A stretch of 36,214 nucleotides of DNA from an uncultured Pelagibacteraceae bacterium (GTDB taxonomy: Bacteria > Pseudomonadota > Alphaproteobacteria > Pelagibacterales > Pelagibacteraceae): NCBI GenBank assembly GCA_902635845.1, contig CACPPK010000013.1, positions 1-36,214 on the forward strand, given 5' to 3'. Position numbers and translations under genes: made by a program. Positions 16,233 through 25,269 of this stretch are shown piece after piece. The stretch's first letter is position 1, and each line of letters opens with the position of its first letter. The notes beneath the pieces were generated by a model. It was not told the origin of the DNA. It did not search any database and was given only the letters and a program-made list of their open reading frames with translations.

Positions 16233-18890
16233 ACTCTTAAGCTTTTCGAAAGCTTCTTCAATTTTTGATTGATCCTGTCCGCCGGCTTGAGCAAAGTCTT
16301 TTCTTCCACCACCACCTTTACCACCAATTATTTCAGATCCAACTTTTACAAATTGAACTGCATCAAACTTGTTGGTTAATTTGTCAGTTACTCCAACCGC
16401 TAATCCAACCTTGTCATCTTTATTTGCAAACACCACCACAATACCTTCGCCTAAATCTTTTTTGCCTTTATCTACAAGTTTTCTTAATTCTTTTGGAGGT
16501 AATCCATCTATTTTTTGAAGTCTTAATTTAACTCCATTAATTTCTTCGTCTTTAATAATATTTTTTGATTTATCCTCTAAAATTGCATTTACTGAAATAG
16601 TTTCTAATTGTTTGGTTAAATTTTTTATTAAAGTTTTTTGATCAGCTTCTTCTAAACTTGCCTTTCCACCAAGTTTTATAATTTGCTGACTTAAATCTTT
16701 AATTGTTTCCTCATCTTTTTCTGCAGATAGGTTAGATAATTTCTCTTTATTTTTTAAATATTCCTCTAATTGTTTGTCTCTCAAAGCCTCAATTCTTCTA
16801 ACACCTGCAGCAATTGAGGACTGACTGACAATCTTAAATTTACCAATATCTCCAGTGTTTTTGACGTGTGTTCCACCACATAATTCAGTAGAAAAATACT
16901 TACCGTCCTCGTCTCCCATTGAAAGAACTCTTACTTCATCTCCATATTTTTCACCAAACAATGCTAAAGCACCATTTTCAACTGCCTCATCGGGTGTCAT
17001 TAATCTAGTTTTAACCTCAGATTTTTTAGACACCATTTTGTTTACAAATTCCTCTATTTTATCAATTTCTTCATTCAAAATTGGCTTCATATGACTGAAA
17101 TCAAATCTTAATCTACTTGGCTCTACTAAAGATCCTTTTTGAGTTACATGGGTACCCAGAACTCTTCTTAAAGACTCGTGCAATAAATGGGTTGCTGAAT
17201 GATAAGCACGAGTATTATCTCTTCTTTCCACATCAATTTTTAACTCTACACTTTCCTGTAATTTTATAGATCCACTCTTAACCTTTCCGTAATGGACAAA
17301 TAAATCTCCCAATTTTTTTTGAACATCGGTTACTTCAAATTTAAAATCATTTGATACTATTTCACCAGTATCACCAACTTGTCCACCAGACTCACCATAG
17401 AAAGGGGTTTGATTTACTATAATCATTCCTTCATCATTTTCTTCTAACTGATTTACTTCTTTGTTATCTTTTAAGAGAGACAATACGACACCTTCAGCTT
17501 GATTAGTTTCGTATCCTAAGAATTCAGTTGCTTCTAATTTATCTTTTATTCCAAACCAAATATCTTCAACTGCCGCATCACCAGAACCTTTCCAATTTTT
17601 TTTAGCAAGTTCTCTACTTTCCTTCATTAAAGATTGAAACTTTTCAGTATCAATTGACATTGATTTATTTCTTAAAATATCTTCAGTAAGATCTAACGGG
17701 AAACCATAGGTATCATATAATTTAAAAGCTACTTCACCTGGCAAAACTTTATCTATTTTAGATATTTCATCATTTAAAATTTTTATTCCTCTATCTAATA
17801 GTACTAAGAATTTTTCTTCCTCCATTTTTAAAGTTTCTTTAATTAAAGACTCTGCTCTAACTAATTCTGGATAGTTTCCAGACATTTCATTTTTAAGAGT
17901 ATCAAACAAATTAAAAAATACTGGTTCCTTTGATCCTAGTAAATGAGAATGTCTCATCCCTCTTCTCATAATTCTTCGAAGAACATATCCTCTTCCTTCA
18001 TTTGAAGGCAAAACTCCCTCAGCTATTAAAAACGAACTTGCTCTTAAGTGATCAGCTATTACTCTAAAACTTGCAAGATTAGATTTATCTGATTTAACTT
18101 TTGTAATTTCAGATGCAGAACCAATAATTTTTTTAAAATGATCTGTTTCATAGTTATCATGTGAACCTTGCAATAAAGCTGCAATTCTCTCAAGTCCCAT
18201 TCCAGTATCAACAGATGGTTTTGGAAGATTTATTCTTTTATCTTTAGTAACTTGTTCAAACTGCATAAAAACTAAGTTCCAAATTTCTATAAATCTATCT
18301 CCATCCTCATCTTTAGTTCCAGGTAAACCTCCTGGTAAATGATCTCCGTGGTCAAAAAAAATTTCTGAACAAGGGCCGCATGGACCAGTCTCACCCATTG
18401 ACCAAAAATTATCTGAGGTTGCTATTCTTATAATTCTATCATCGCTAAAACCCGCTATTTTCTTCCAAAAATTAAAGGCTTCATCGTCTTCATTAAATAC
18501 AGTTACATAAAGCCTGTTTTTATCTATTCCAAAATCTTTGGTTATTAAGTCCCAGGCATAATGAATTGCTTGCTCTTTAAAATAATCACCAAAAGAAAAA
18601 TTTCCTAACATCTCAAAGAAAGTGTGGTGCCTTGGTGTGTAACCAACATTTTCTAAATCATTATGTTTACCACCTGCTCTTACACATTTTTGTGAAGTAG
18701 TAGCTCTTACATAATCTCTTTTTTCTAATCCTGTAAAAACATTTTTAAACTGAACCATCCCAGAATTGGCGAACATCAATGTAGGATCGTTATTGGGTAC
18801 TAAATTACTAGATTCCACAATCTTATGATCATTCTTTTCAAAATACTTTAAGAAAGTATTTCTTATTTCATTGAGTGTTTTGTCTGCCAT
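16224..18890 (-). CDS. alaS: Alanyl-tRNA synthetase
   Basis: An 888-residue, full-length AlaRS. Motif 1-2 region: [36 protein letters not shown] and [17 protein letters not shown]. The editing domain has [16 protein letters not shown] and the zinc-binding [13 protein letters not shown]. The C-terminal DHHA1-type domain ends [18 protein letters not shown]. It charges tRNA-Ala and edits mischarged species. It is transcribed in the same direction as recA but after a strong terminator, so it probably has its own promoter in the 48 bases between them. Its stop lies inside the 3' end of icd on the other strand. Confidence 0.97.
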   Translation of the reverse strand: MADKTLNEIRNTFLKYFEKNDHKIVESSNLVPNNDPTLMFANSGMVQFKNVFTGLEKRDYVRATTSQKCVRAGGKHNDLENVGYTPRHHTFFEMLGNFSFGDYFKEQAIHYAWDLITKDFGIDKNRLYVTVFNEDDEAFNFWKKIAGFSDDRIIRIATSDNFWSMGETGPCGPCSEIFFDHGDHLPGGLPGTKDEDGDRFIEIWNLVFMQFEQVTKDKRINLPKPSVDTGMGLERIAALLQGSHDNYETDHFKKIIGSASEITKVKSDKSNLASFRVIADHLRASSFLIAEGVLPSNEGRGYVLRRIMRRGMRHSHLLGSKEPVFFNLFDTLKNEMSGNYPELVRAESLIKETLKMEEEKFLVLLDRGIKILNDEISKIDKVLPGEVAFKLYDTYGFPLDLTEDILRNKSMSIDTEKFQSLMKESRELAKKNWKGSGDAAVEDIWFGIKDKLEATEFLGYETNQAEGVVLSLLKDNKEVNQLEENDEGMIIVNQTPFYGESGGQVGDTGEIVSNDFKFEVTDVQKKLGDLFVHYGKVKSGSIKLQESVELKIDVERRDNTRAYHSATHLLHESLRRVLGTHVTQKGSLVEPSRLRFDFSHMKPILNEEIDKIEEFVNKMVSKKSEVKTRLMTPDEAVENGALALFGEKYGDEVRVLSMGDEDGKYFSTELCGGTHVKNTGDIGKFKIVSQSSIAAGVRRIEALRDKQLEEYLKNKEKLSNLSAEKDEETIKDLSQQIIKLGGKASLEEADQKTLIKNLTKQLETISVNAILEDKSKNIIKDEEINGVKLRLQKIDGLPPKELRKLVDKGKKDLGEGIVVVFANKDDKVGLAVGVTDKLTNKFDAVQFVKVGSEIIGGKGGGGRKDFAQAGGQDQSKIEEAFEKLKSLV

Positions 18891-18938
18891 ATTTTTTAAA
18901 ATACAGCTTTTTTATTTTATGTCTAGATATCGAAGGGA

Positions 18939-18966
18939 AAAAAGGCGCTTAAATTAAGCGCCTTTT
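18939..18966 (-). terminator. Intrinsic terminator downstream of recA
   Basis: GGCGCTTAA (18944-18952) and TTAAGCGCC (18954-18962), extended by four A-T pairs on each side, give a stem of up to 13 pairs with a minimal loop (in practice about 11 pairs). Read on the minus strand the stem ends in a run of six T. It lies 19 bases after the recA stop and before alaS. Confidence 0.85.
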
Positions 18967-18984
18967 ATTAATAAAGATGACCTA

Positions 18985-20139
18985 TTAATTCTTTTTAGAT
19001 GGAGGAGTAACTTCTGCTTTTGCAGCTTCTTCTTTTTCAGCTACTTTCTTCTCCTTCTCCAATTTTTCAGGATCGATTGGATTTCCCTCTATTTTCTTAG
19101 AAATCACACCTGCTTTTTCTCTAATTGCCATTTCAATTTCTGCAGCAACTTTAGGATTTTGAGCTAAATAAGTCTTAGCATTTTCTCTACCTTGACCAAT
19201 TTTCTCACCCTTATAAGCATACCAAGCACCTGATTTTTCAATTATATCTGCTTTAGAACCAAGATCGACTAGTTCACCCATCTTGCTAATTCCTCTTCCA
19301 TACATCAAGTCAAACTCAACAACTTTAAATGGTGGCGCAACTTTATTCTTAACTACTTTCACTCTTGTAGAGTTACCAATAATTTCATCTTTATCTTTGA
19401 TTGCACCAATTCTTCTAATATCCATTCTTACAGATGAGTAAAACTTAAGTGCATTACCACCCGATGTTGTTTCTGGGCTTCCAAACATAACTCCAATTTT
19501 CATTCTGATTTGGTTGATGAAAATCATCATTGTGTTTGTGTTTGAGATTGAACCAGTTAATTTTCTTAATGCCTGACTCATTAATCTTGATTGAAGACCA
19601 ACGTGATGATCTCCCATCTCACCTTCGATTTCAGCTTTTGGAGTTAAAGCTGCAACAGAGTCGATAACGATTACTGAAATAGAGCCTGATTTTACTAGTG
19701 TATCAGCGATTTCTAGAGCTTGTTCACCAGTATCTGGCTGAGAAATTAAAAGTTCTTCAGTATTTACACCTAATTTTTTTGCATAAACTGGATCTAATGC
19801 ATGCTCTGCATCAACAAATGCACAAATGCCTCCAGATTTTTGAGCTTCAGCAACAACTTGTAATGCTAATGTTGTTTTTCCAGATGACTCTGGTCCGTAA
19901 ACTTCAATAATTCTCCCTTTTGGTAATCCACCTATACCTAAAGCTAAATCAAGACTTAAAGAACCTGTTGAAACAGACTCGATATCCATTGCTCTCTTTT
20001 CACCAAGCTTCATTACAGAGCCTTTTCCAAAATTATCTGTAATTTGAGCTATCGCAGCGTCTAGCGCTTTGTTCTTTTCTTTAAAATCCATTTCTTGATC
20101 TTTGGTAGATTTAACTACTTTTAGGTTATTTTTCGTCAT
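18985..20139 (-). CDS. recA: Recombinase A
   Basis: A 384-residue RecA with all hallmark blocks: Walker [10 protein letters not shown] (residues 82-90), [22 protein letters not shown] (Walker B), [14 protein letters not shown], and the DNA-binding loop region [29 protein letters not shown]. The C-terminal tail is long and rich in lysine, glutamate and alanine (about 355-384). RecA forms filaments on single-stranded DNA, drives strand exchange and activates LexA self-cleavage. A GAGG ribosome site precedes the ATG. A LexA-type operator lies about 50 bases upstream and a strong terminator follows, so it is probably a single-gene unit. Confidence 0.98.
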   Translation of the reverse strand: MTKNNLKVVKSTKDQEMDFKEKNKALDAAIAQITDNFGKGSVMKLGEKRAMDIESVSTGSLSLDLALGIGGLPKGRIIEVYGPESSGKTTLALQVVAEAQKSGGICAFVDAEHALDPVYAKKLGVNTEELLISQPDTGEQALEIADTLVKSGSISVIVIDSVAALTPKAEIEGEMGDHHVGLQSRLMSQALRKLTGSISNTNTMMIFINQIRMKIGVMFGSPETTSGGNALKFYSSVRMDIRRIGAIKDKDEIIGNSTRVKVVKNKVAPPFKVVEFDLMYGRGISKMGELVDLGSKADIIEKSGAWYAYKGEKIGQGRENAKTYLAQNPKVAAEIEMAIREKAGVISKKIEGNPIDPEKLEKEKKVAEKEEAAKAEVTPPSKKN

Positions 20140-20188
20140 TTTTTGCCTCTTTTTTTAAATTTTTTAACACTCGAATCATAAAATAAAT

Positions 20189-20203
20189 GTACACATTTTG
20201 TTC
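20189..20203 (-). promoter_or_regulatory. Candidate LexA operator (SOS box) of recA
   Basis: On the minus strand this reads GAACAAAATGTGTAC, that is GAAC-N7-GTAC. It differs by one base from the alphaproteobacterial LexA site GAAC-N7-GAAC (GTTC-N7-GTTC on the other strand). It lies 50-64 bases upstream of the recA start codon. A weak -35 (TTGCTA) and -10 (TACATT) 16 bases apart would bracket it. The perfect site ahead of umuD shares its first eight bases, GAACAAAA. Confidence 0.6.
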
Positions 20204-20246
20204 TCATTAGCAATATATTTATTTTTTACCCCTAAAAATCAAATAA

Positions 20247-21539
20247 TTACTTGAGTTTTAGATATTGACTATTAAGCAAGCCTACTGCTTTAAGCAGATT
20301 GTATTGGGCCATTAGATAGTTTTTCTCAGAACTTGCTAGAGAAATTTGAGCAGAAAGTAATAAAGCATTTGATTGGATAACATCTAAAGTGGTTCTTGAA
20401 CCTCTTTCGTATTCTGCAGCTATTCCTTCATTAGCTATTTCAGCTGCTTTTACTTGAACCCTAACTGAATTTAAAAAACTTTCAGAAGATTCTAAACTAG
20501 ACCATGCACTTGCTACATTAGTTTCATTGGTTCTTACAGCATCATCCAACAATAGTCTTTTTCTTGTAGTTAAATTTGAATTTTTACTAATAGTCGATCT
20601 TTTTTTTCCACCTGAATAAAACGGCCAGCTAATCTCTGCTTTTAAAATATCTTTTTCTCTCTCATCATAAGTTGAACTAAGGTCTTCTGTATAAGATCTT
20701 TCTATAGATAAAGAAGCAGTTGGCTTCAAGTCTGATTCTGAAATTGCTAATTCTTTTTCAGCTTTAGCTAAATCAAATTTCGCAATCTGAATATCAGGAT
20801 TATTTTGTTTTGAAAGATTAATTGCCTCATTTAAAGTATTTGGAATACTAACTATTGCATTTGAATTTTTTTGTAATTGATTTGGGTCATTGATTTTACC
20901 AATTATATTCTCATAATTTAGTTTACTTATTAATAAATCACTTTTTGCTTTAGCAAATTGTGCTTGAGCACCTGCAAGTGACGACTCAGATTGTGCCAAA
21001 TCAGTATTTGTAATTTGACCTCTGTCTCTTCTAATTTTATCATTTTCAACTTGTCTGATTAAAAGATTTAAATTTTTAGCGTTAATATCTAGTGTTTCTC
21101 TAGCTAGAATTAAATTTGTAAATGCATCAATTGCTTTATGTAAAATATCTTGTTCTTTTTTAACCAACTGTGCTTTAGCTAAATCTAAAGCAGTAATATT
21201 TTTTTCAAGTGTAAGATCTCTTCCATAATCTAACAATGTTTGTTCTAATTTAATTGAAGTTGTAAACGGGTCTACATCACTGACACTTGCATCACCACCA
21301 CTTTGATTGGTTAATTTGTTTGTGTTCTCAAAACTTTTTGAACCTTTTAAAGTTAAAGAAGGTTTATAATTAGCTTTTGAAATATTTACATCTTCTTCTG
21401 AAACTTTAATATTTTCTCTTTCGGCATTTAATTGAATATTATTTTTATAAGTTTGATTTAATGCATCAAGAAGCGTAACTGCAAAAGCATTACTAAAATA
21501 TAAAATTGATGCGATAACTATTATAAAAATTTTTTTCAT
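20247..21539 (-). CDS. tolC: TolC-family outer membrane efflux protein
   Basis: A 430-residue protein with a Sec signal peptide (MKKIFIIVIASILYFSNAFA) and two repeats of the TolC/OEP domain. The family marks are LLDALNQTYKNNIQLNAERE at the mature N-terminus, a long coiled-coil stretch (AQLVKKEQDILHKAIDAFTN), the repeat NEAINLSKQNNPDIQIAKFD, and near the end EYERGSRTTLDVIQSNALLL. TolC trimers form the outer-membrane channel for type I secretion and efflux. The ATG overlaps the kinase stop (ATGA), which puts it at the end of a metabolic operon. No inner-membrane pump or adaptor is adjacent. Confidence 0.93.
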   Translation of the reverse strand: MKKIFIIVIASILYFSNAFAVTLLDALNQTYKNNIQLNAERENIKVSEEDVNISKANYKPSLTLKGSKSFENTNKLTNQSGGDASVSDVDPFTTSIKLEQTLLDYGRDLTLEKNITALDLAKAQLVKKEQDILHKAIDAFTNLILARETLDINAKNLNLLIRQVENDKIRRDRGQITNTDLAQSESSLAGAQAQFAKAKSDLLISKLNYENIIGKINDPNQLQKNSNAIVSIPNTLNEAINLSKQNNPDIQIAKFDLAKAEKELAISESDLKPTASLSIERSYTEDLSSTYDEREKDILKAEISWPFYSGGKKRSTISKNSNLTTRKRLLLDDAVRTNETNVASAWSSLESSESFLNSVRVQVKAAEIANEGIAAEYERGSRTTLDVIQSNALLLSAQISLASSEKNYLMAQYNLLKAVGLLNSQYLKLK

Positions 21540-22465
21540 TTCAGTTTATATACAGCAGTTTTAATTTGATGGTTACTGTTTAAATTTAAAATTATAGAGG
21601 CGTATTTGGGCGTACTTTTGAACATATTTTGAGTAATTCTTTGATAAGTTTGCATAAAATTAATTACATCCCCTTTACTCATTATTTTATGACCACCTTT
21701 TTTCTTTGTTTTTAACCATAGTTTGTGTTCCTGCTTTAATCTCCACTTTTGTAATAAACTAAAGTTTTTTGCTTTTAAGTAAATCATACAATTTAACTGA
21801 GAATATAGCTTTTTATATTTAGTTTTTAATTGTTGATTAACATATTTTCTCCAAACCAGTTTATGATCATTTGCTTTTTCCATAGAATTAATAGATTTTG
21901 TTAACGTCTTGTTAGTTTCTGCTCTTGCGCCGACACACCATCCTTCAAAAATAATAACATCAGGTCTTTTATTAATTTTGTTCCATTTATTTTTAGGAAA
22001 TCTGTCATCAATTGCCTTATTAAAATTTGGCAACTTCATATTTTTAAATTTTTTTGCTTTAGATTTTTTAAAGAAATCTAACATCATATTGATATCATGA
22101 GTTCCAGGAACACCTCTAGTAAGCAACATGGGGTGTACTTTTTTTGATAAAGTTATTCTTTCTTTTCTAGTTTTATAAAAATCATCAATAGAAATTTTGA
22201 ATACTTTCAATTTAAAATTCTTTTCTAATATTATCTTTATTATTGAACTTATAGTTGTTTTACCTGTTCCTTGTCCTCCAGCTAAACCGACAAAATAAGG
22301 TTTTTTATTATCTGCTTTTTTTGCAATCCAAAAACATATTGGGATTAAAAAATTCTTTATCATCCCCTCTTTGTTGCCAAACTTTTCAGTTGAAGTTTCT
22401 TGTGATTTAATAAATTTGTAACAATCTTTTTTAACTTTCTTAAAACACTCTTCAGATAATTTCAT
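21536..22465 (-). CDS. P-loop kinase, D-glycerate 3-kinase-like
   Basis: About 309 residues from the ATG at 22465 (MKLSEECFKK). An upstream frame extension of 15 residues runs into the GFA gene and is less likely. It has Walker A GLAGGQGTGKTT (about 60-71), then ISIDDFYKTRKERITLSKKVHP, LLTRGVPGTHD, FNKAIDDRFP and VIIFEGWCVGA. This set is typical of the glycerate kinase family found in plants and many bacteria, which resembles phosphoribulokinase/uridine kinase. The expected reaction is glycerate plus ATP to 3-phosphoglycerate, feeding C2/serine metabolism. Related kinases exist, so the substrate is inferred. Confidence 0.75.
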   Translation of the reverse strand: MKLSEECFKKVKKDCYKFIKSQETSTEKFGNKEGMIKNFLIPICFWIAKKADNKKPYFVGLAGGQGTGKTTISSIIKIILEKNFKLKVFKISIDDFYKTRKERITLSKKVHPMLLTRGVPGTHDINMMLDFFKKSKAKKFKNMKLPNFNKAIDDRFPKNKWNKINKRPDVIIFEGWCVGARAETNKTLTKSINSMEKANDHKLVWRKYVNQQLKTKYKKLYSQLNCMIYLKAKNFSLLQKWRLKQEHKLWLKTKKKGGHKIMSKGDVINFMQTYQRITQNMFKSTPKYASIILNLNSNHQIKTAVYKLK

Positions 22466-22472
22466 TGAACTT

Positions 22473-22838
22473 TTATTTTTCTTGATCCATTGGATGATTA
22501 AGACCATCAAAGAAAGCTACTTCTTTTAAATCTTCTACTTTAACTTCATCTACGCAACCTAAATTAAAACCAGTCATAGCAGGTGCACTTCTTGGATTGT
22601 GATGAGTGTAAATTCCACATTCTGTGCAAAAGTAATGGTTAGCAACTTTAGTATGGTACTGATAAAGTTTTAATTTATCTTCTCCTTTAGTAACTTTAAA
22701 ATCTTCGTTTTTAACCATTCCCATTATTGCATTTTTTCTTTTACAAATAGAACAATTACATTTTACGATTTTTGCTAATTCGTTTACTGTAGCTTTAATT
22801 TCTGCTTCGATGGCACCACAATGACAATTTAATTTCAT
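22473..22838 (-). CDS. GFA-family zinc protein (glutathione-dependent formaldehyde-activating-like)
   Basis: A 121-residue protein of the GFA fold with its zinc ligands visible: CHCG at residues 5-8, CNCSIC near 28-33, and FCTECGIYTHHNPRS near 90-105. GFA proteins are related to S-(hydroxymethyl)glutathione synthase, but most members, including short ones like this, have no proven reaction. A good ribosome site (AGAGGG) precedes the ATG. It is followed after 7 bases by the glycerate-kinase-like gene. Confidence 0.83.
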   Translation of the reverse strand: MKLNCHCGAIEAEIKATVNELAKIVKCNCSICKRKNAIMGMVKNEDFKVTKGEDKLKLYQYHTKVANHYFCTECGIYTHHNPRSAPAMTGFNLGCVDEVKVEDLKEVAFFDGLNHPMDQEK

Positions 22839-22851
22839 ATTTCCCTCTAAT

Positions 22852-23235
22852 TTATTTTAAATTTTTTTTTGCTGCAATCTTATTTCCATCCATATCTCTT
22901 ATATAAGCATAATAATTACCATCGCTTCTTACTCCTGGTGCACCTTCGTCGACAGCTCCCTTAGACATTGCAATTTCATAAAATTTTTCTACTGCCTCTT
23001 TAGATTCTGCTAATATTGTTATTTGCGTTCCATTGCCGAAGGTTGCTGGCTCACCGTTTACAGGATCTGTTACGTAGAATTGAGCCTTATCAGGCTCACT
23101 TGAATGAGCATAACCAATATATTTTTCTGTTGTTACAATTTTTTTTAATTTTAAAGGCTCTAGAATAGCATCATAGAACTCACTAGATTTTTTATAATCA
23201 TTAGAACCAACCATTACAAAATCTAAAATATTCAT
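22852..23235 (-). CDS. VOC-family (glyoxalase/bleomycin-resistance-like) protein
   Basis: A 127-residue single-domain VOC protein. It begins ILDFVMVGSNDYKKSSEFYDAILEPL, a common start of this subfamily. It continues with IGYAHSSEPDKAQFYVTDPVNGEP and ends GNYYAYIRDMDGNKIAA, with the C-terminal strand normally carrying a metal ligand. The reaction is unknown; neighbouring genes suggest detoxification of a small carbonyl or a glutathione adduct. It lies 13 bases upstream of the GFA gene in the same operon. Confidence 0.82.
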   Translation of the reverse strand: MNILDFVMVGSNDYKKSSEFYDAILEPLKLKKIVTTEKYIGYAHSSEPDKAQFYVTDPVNGEPATFGNGTQITILAESKEAVEKFYEIAMSKGAVDEGAPGVRSDGNYYAYIRDMDGNKIAAKKNLK

Positions 23236-23244
23236 AATTTTTAT

Positions 23245-23442
23245 TTATTTACTATTATATACTTCGTAAATTTTTTCTCTTTCACTTTTGTTCATTCCCT
23301 TAGTTTCTTCTATAAACTTATTTCTTAATTCTCTTGTTTTTAATATGAAAAAACAAACGGTATCTTTGCTATGGTAAACTGCTTTTAATTCATCATCTAT
23401 TTCGTTTAACTCTTCTGGAATATCAGCTTTAATACAAATCAT
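23245..23442 (-). CDS. Small conserved-looking protein, 65 residues
   Basis: I do not recognise this protein. It is soluble, rich in acidic and lysine residues, and predicted helical (EELNEIDDELKAVYHSKDTV, then NKFIEETKGMNKSEREKIYE). It has two cysteines and no signal peptide. A convincing ribosome site (AAAGGAAA) lies before the ATG, and the downstream VOC gene follows after 9 bases, which supports it as the real first gene of the minus-strand operon. Its promoter must lie in the 23443-23617 region shared with umuD. Confidence 0.6.
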   Translation of the reverse strand: MICIKADIPEELNEIDDELKAVYHSKDTVCFFILKTRELRNKFIEETKGMNKSEREKIYEVYNSK

Positions 23443-23518
23443 AAATTTCCTTTATAAATCACTTTAAGACTACTTATTGTAAAAGTTTTCCACATGTCCA
23501 CCAAATGTTGTTTTGGAT

Positions 23519-23545
23519 GTTCACGTTTTGATTCACTTTTGATTC
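23519..23545 (+). promoter_or_regulatory. Three LexA-like half-sites in 11-base phase upstream of umuD
   Basis: GTTCACGTTTT, GATTCACTTTT and GATTCAA follow one another, giving GTTC/GATTC half-sites repeated at 11 bases, the same period as GTTC-N7-GTTC. The first unit resembles the recA operator read on the plus strand (GTACACATTTTGTTC). These sites lie about 50-80 bases upstream of the umuD -10 element. They may be degenerate secondary LexA sites or a site for another regulator. Confidence 0.45.
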
Positions 23546-23585
23546 AATTACGGACTCAAAATACAACCTCTTGAGTGTATTGAAT
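23542..23585. promoter_or_regulatory. Nested inverted repeats over the umuD -35 region
   Basis: ATTCAAT (23542-23548) pairs with ATTGAAT (23579-23585), and ACTCAA (23554-23559) pairs with TTGAGT (23571-23576). The inner right arm is the proposed -35 hexamer. The nested dyad could be an operator or a cruciform/hairpin element in the divergent control region. Confidence 0.4.
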
Positions 23586-23599
23586 AAATGGTCTATAAA
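23571..23599 (+). promoter_or_regulatory. umuDC promoter
   Basis: TTGAGT (23571-23576), 17 bases, then TATAAA (23594-23599). Both hexamers and the spacing fit a sigma-70 promoter. Transcription would begin near 23606, inside the perfect SOS box and about 12 bases ahead of the ATG at 23618. This supports the downstream start codon for umuD. Confidence 0.6.
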
Positions 23600-23602
23600 G
23601 TA

Positions 23603-23617
23603 GAACAAAACAAGAAC
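23603..23617 (+). promoter_or_regulatory. LexA operator (SOS box) of umuDC
   Basis: The sequence GAACAAAACAAGAAC is an exact GAAC-N7-GAAC, the alphaproteobacterial LexA direct-repeat site. It covers the predicted transcription start and ends directly at the umuD ATG. A bound repressor here would block initiation. No lexA gene is in the window. Confidence 0.7.
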
Positions 23618-24013
23618 ATGAAGCTAACAATCCCTTATTATCTACATAAAGCAGGCGCTGGTTTTCCCTCCCCTGCAACCGATTATATCGAAGAAGATAT
23701 TGATCTGAACATGCATTTAATAAGAAATGTTCCAGCAACTTTCATCATCAGAGTTCAAGGTAAATCTATGGTCGATGTTGGGATTAATGATGGTGACTTA
23801 TTAGTGGTGGATAAAAGTTTAAAACCAAAAAACTTTTCAACAGTGATTGCAAATGTTCATGATGAGCTTGTGGTTAAAACTTTAGTTCAAGAACGAGATA
23901 AAAAATTTTTAACTTCTGGATCTAAAGAATTTTCTGACAGAATTTTAATTAACGAAGAACAAGATATTTTTATTTGGGGGGTTGTTACTTATGTCATCCA
24001 TTCAACATACTAA
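23618..24013 (+). CDS. umuD: UmuD-type SOS protease subunit of polymerase V
   Basis: 131 residues from the ATG at 23618. It has the self-cleavage site [13 protein letters not shown] (Ala-Gly at about 14-15), the serine in VQGKSM (S50) and the lysine in ELVVKTL (K87), with the 37-residue spacing found in E. coli UmuD (S60/K97). RecA filaments stimulate UmuD to cleave itself, and the product joins UmuC. An upstream ATG at 23588 would add 10 residues, but that codon lies between the -35 and -10 hexamers and the SOS box would then be coding. The gene overlaps umuC, as is usual for this pair. Confidence 0.9.
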   Translation: MKLTIPYYLHKAGAGFPSPATDYIEEDIDLNMHLIRNVPATFIIRVQGKSMVDVGINDGDLLVVDKSLKPKNFSTVIANVHDELVVKTLVQERDKKFLTSGSKEFSDRILINEEQDIFIWGVVTYVIHSTY

Positions 24014-25268
24014 AAAAATAGCATTAATTGATTGTAATTCTTTTTACGTCTCGTGTGAAAGATTATTTAATCCTAAAATAAGAAAAAAACCTGTTGTAGT
24101 TTTGTCTAACAATGATGGTTGTATCATCTCAAGATCAAATGAAGCAAAAGCTTTAGGAATTAAAATGGGAGAACCTTACTTTAAAGCAAAAGATATTATT
24201 CTCAAAAATAAAGTTGAAGTATTTTCATCTAATTATTCTTTATATGGAGATTTATCGAGAAGAGTGATGCGTACTCTTAAAAGATTTAATTCGGAAATAG
24301 AAGTTTATTCAATTGATGAAGCATTTTTAGATTTATCAAACTTTCCTGACACTGAAGTAGAGAAGGTTGGAAAAGAAATTAGAGAAACAGTTTTACAATG
24401 GACAGGTATACCAACAAGTATTGGAATAGCTAATACAAAAACTTTAAGTAAAGTTGCAAACCATATTGCAAAGAAAAAACAATCAGGGGTAACAAGCTTA
24501 ATCGGAATTGAAAACTTAGATCCTATTTTAGAGAAAGTTGAAATCAATGATGTCTGGGGTGTTGGAAGACAACTTACAAAGTTTTATCAAAAGCATGGAA
24601 TTTATAATGCTAAGCAATTAAAGAATAAGTCCAATACCTGGATCAAAAAATCCTCAAATGTTTTAAGCTCAAGAACCGCAATGGAGCTTAGAGGAATTTC
24701 TTGTATTGGATTAGAGACTACGACTACTAAAAGAAAGAGCTGTGTAGTTTCAAGATCATTTGGAAAAAGAATTGAAACATTCCAAGAGTTAAAAGAAGCA
24801 ATCGCAAATTATTGTTTAAATGCATCTGAAAAAATTAGATCAGAGTCTTTAGTTGCAAAAGCAATTACTGTATTTGTTAGAACAAGTCCTTTCCAAAGAA
24901 ACTTTGGTTATTACTCAAATGCAAAGACAGTTGATTTTCCAATTGCAACAAATAATAGTATTGAAACAGTTAAGACAGCAGTTTCAATATTAGAGAATAT
25001 TTTTAAAAATGGATATCGTTATCAAAAAGCAGGCGTCATGCTAACAGGATTATCGAATGCAAGTGATAAAACAAATTTATTTACATCTGAAAAAGATGAA
25101 AAAATTAATAGCTTGATGCGATCAATTGATAACACTAATCATCGATACGGAAGATCTACCTTGAGTGTTGCAAGTGCTGGAGTTCATAAGAAGTGGAATA
25201 TGCGAAGACAGTATTCTTCTAAAATTGATACGGCTGATTTCTATTGTTTGCCAACGATTAGAGCTTAA
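23991..25268 (+). CDS. umuC: UmuC, catalytic subunit of translesion DNA polymerase V
   Basis: A Y-family polymerase of 425 residues from the ATG at 23991. It has [17 protein letters not shown] with the first metal-binding aspartate, [37 protein letters not shown] and the catalytic [11 protein letters not shown]. Helix-hairpin-helix and little-finger parts follow, with a C-terminal [20 protein letters not shown] typical of UmuC. It copies past damaged bases after LexA repression is lifted. Its start lies 23 bases inside umuD, indicating coupled translation. The stop is 1 base from the convergent hydrolase stop. Confidence 0.95.
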   Translation: MSSIQHTKKIALIDCNSFYVSCERLFNPKIRKKPVVVLSNNDGCIISRSNEAKALGIKMGEPYFKAKDIILKNKVEVFSSNYSLYGDLSRRVMRTLKRFNSEIEVYSIDEAFLDLSNFPDTEVEKVGKEIRETVLQWTGIPTSIGIANTKTLSKVANHIAKKKQSGVTSLIGIENLDPILEKVEINDVWGVGRQLTKFYQKHGIYNAKQLKNKSNTWIKKSSNVLSSRTAMELRGISCIGLETTTTKRKSCVVSRSFGKRIETFQELKEAIANYCLNASEKIRSESLVAKAITVFVRTSPFQRNFGYYSNAKTVDFPIATNNSIETVKTAVSILENIFKNGYRYQKAGVMLTGLSNASDKTNLFTSEKDEKINSLMRSIDNTNHRYGRSTLSVASAGVHKKWNMRRQYSSKIDTADFYCLPTIRA

Positions 25269-25269
25269 T

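Noticed and set aside
16265..17094. Plus-strand open frames inside alaS
   Set aside because: They lie antisense to a full-length, well-conserved alaS and resemble no protein family.
23486..23494. TTTTCCACA, resembling a DnaA box
   Set aside because: One mismatch to the consensus and no other boxes, AT-rich unwinding array or replication genes nearby; not enough for an origin.
23443..25268. umuDC as part of a mobile element
   Set aside because: No integrase, terminal repeats or composition shift is visible around it.
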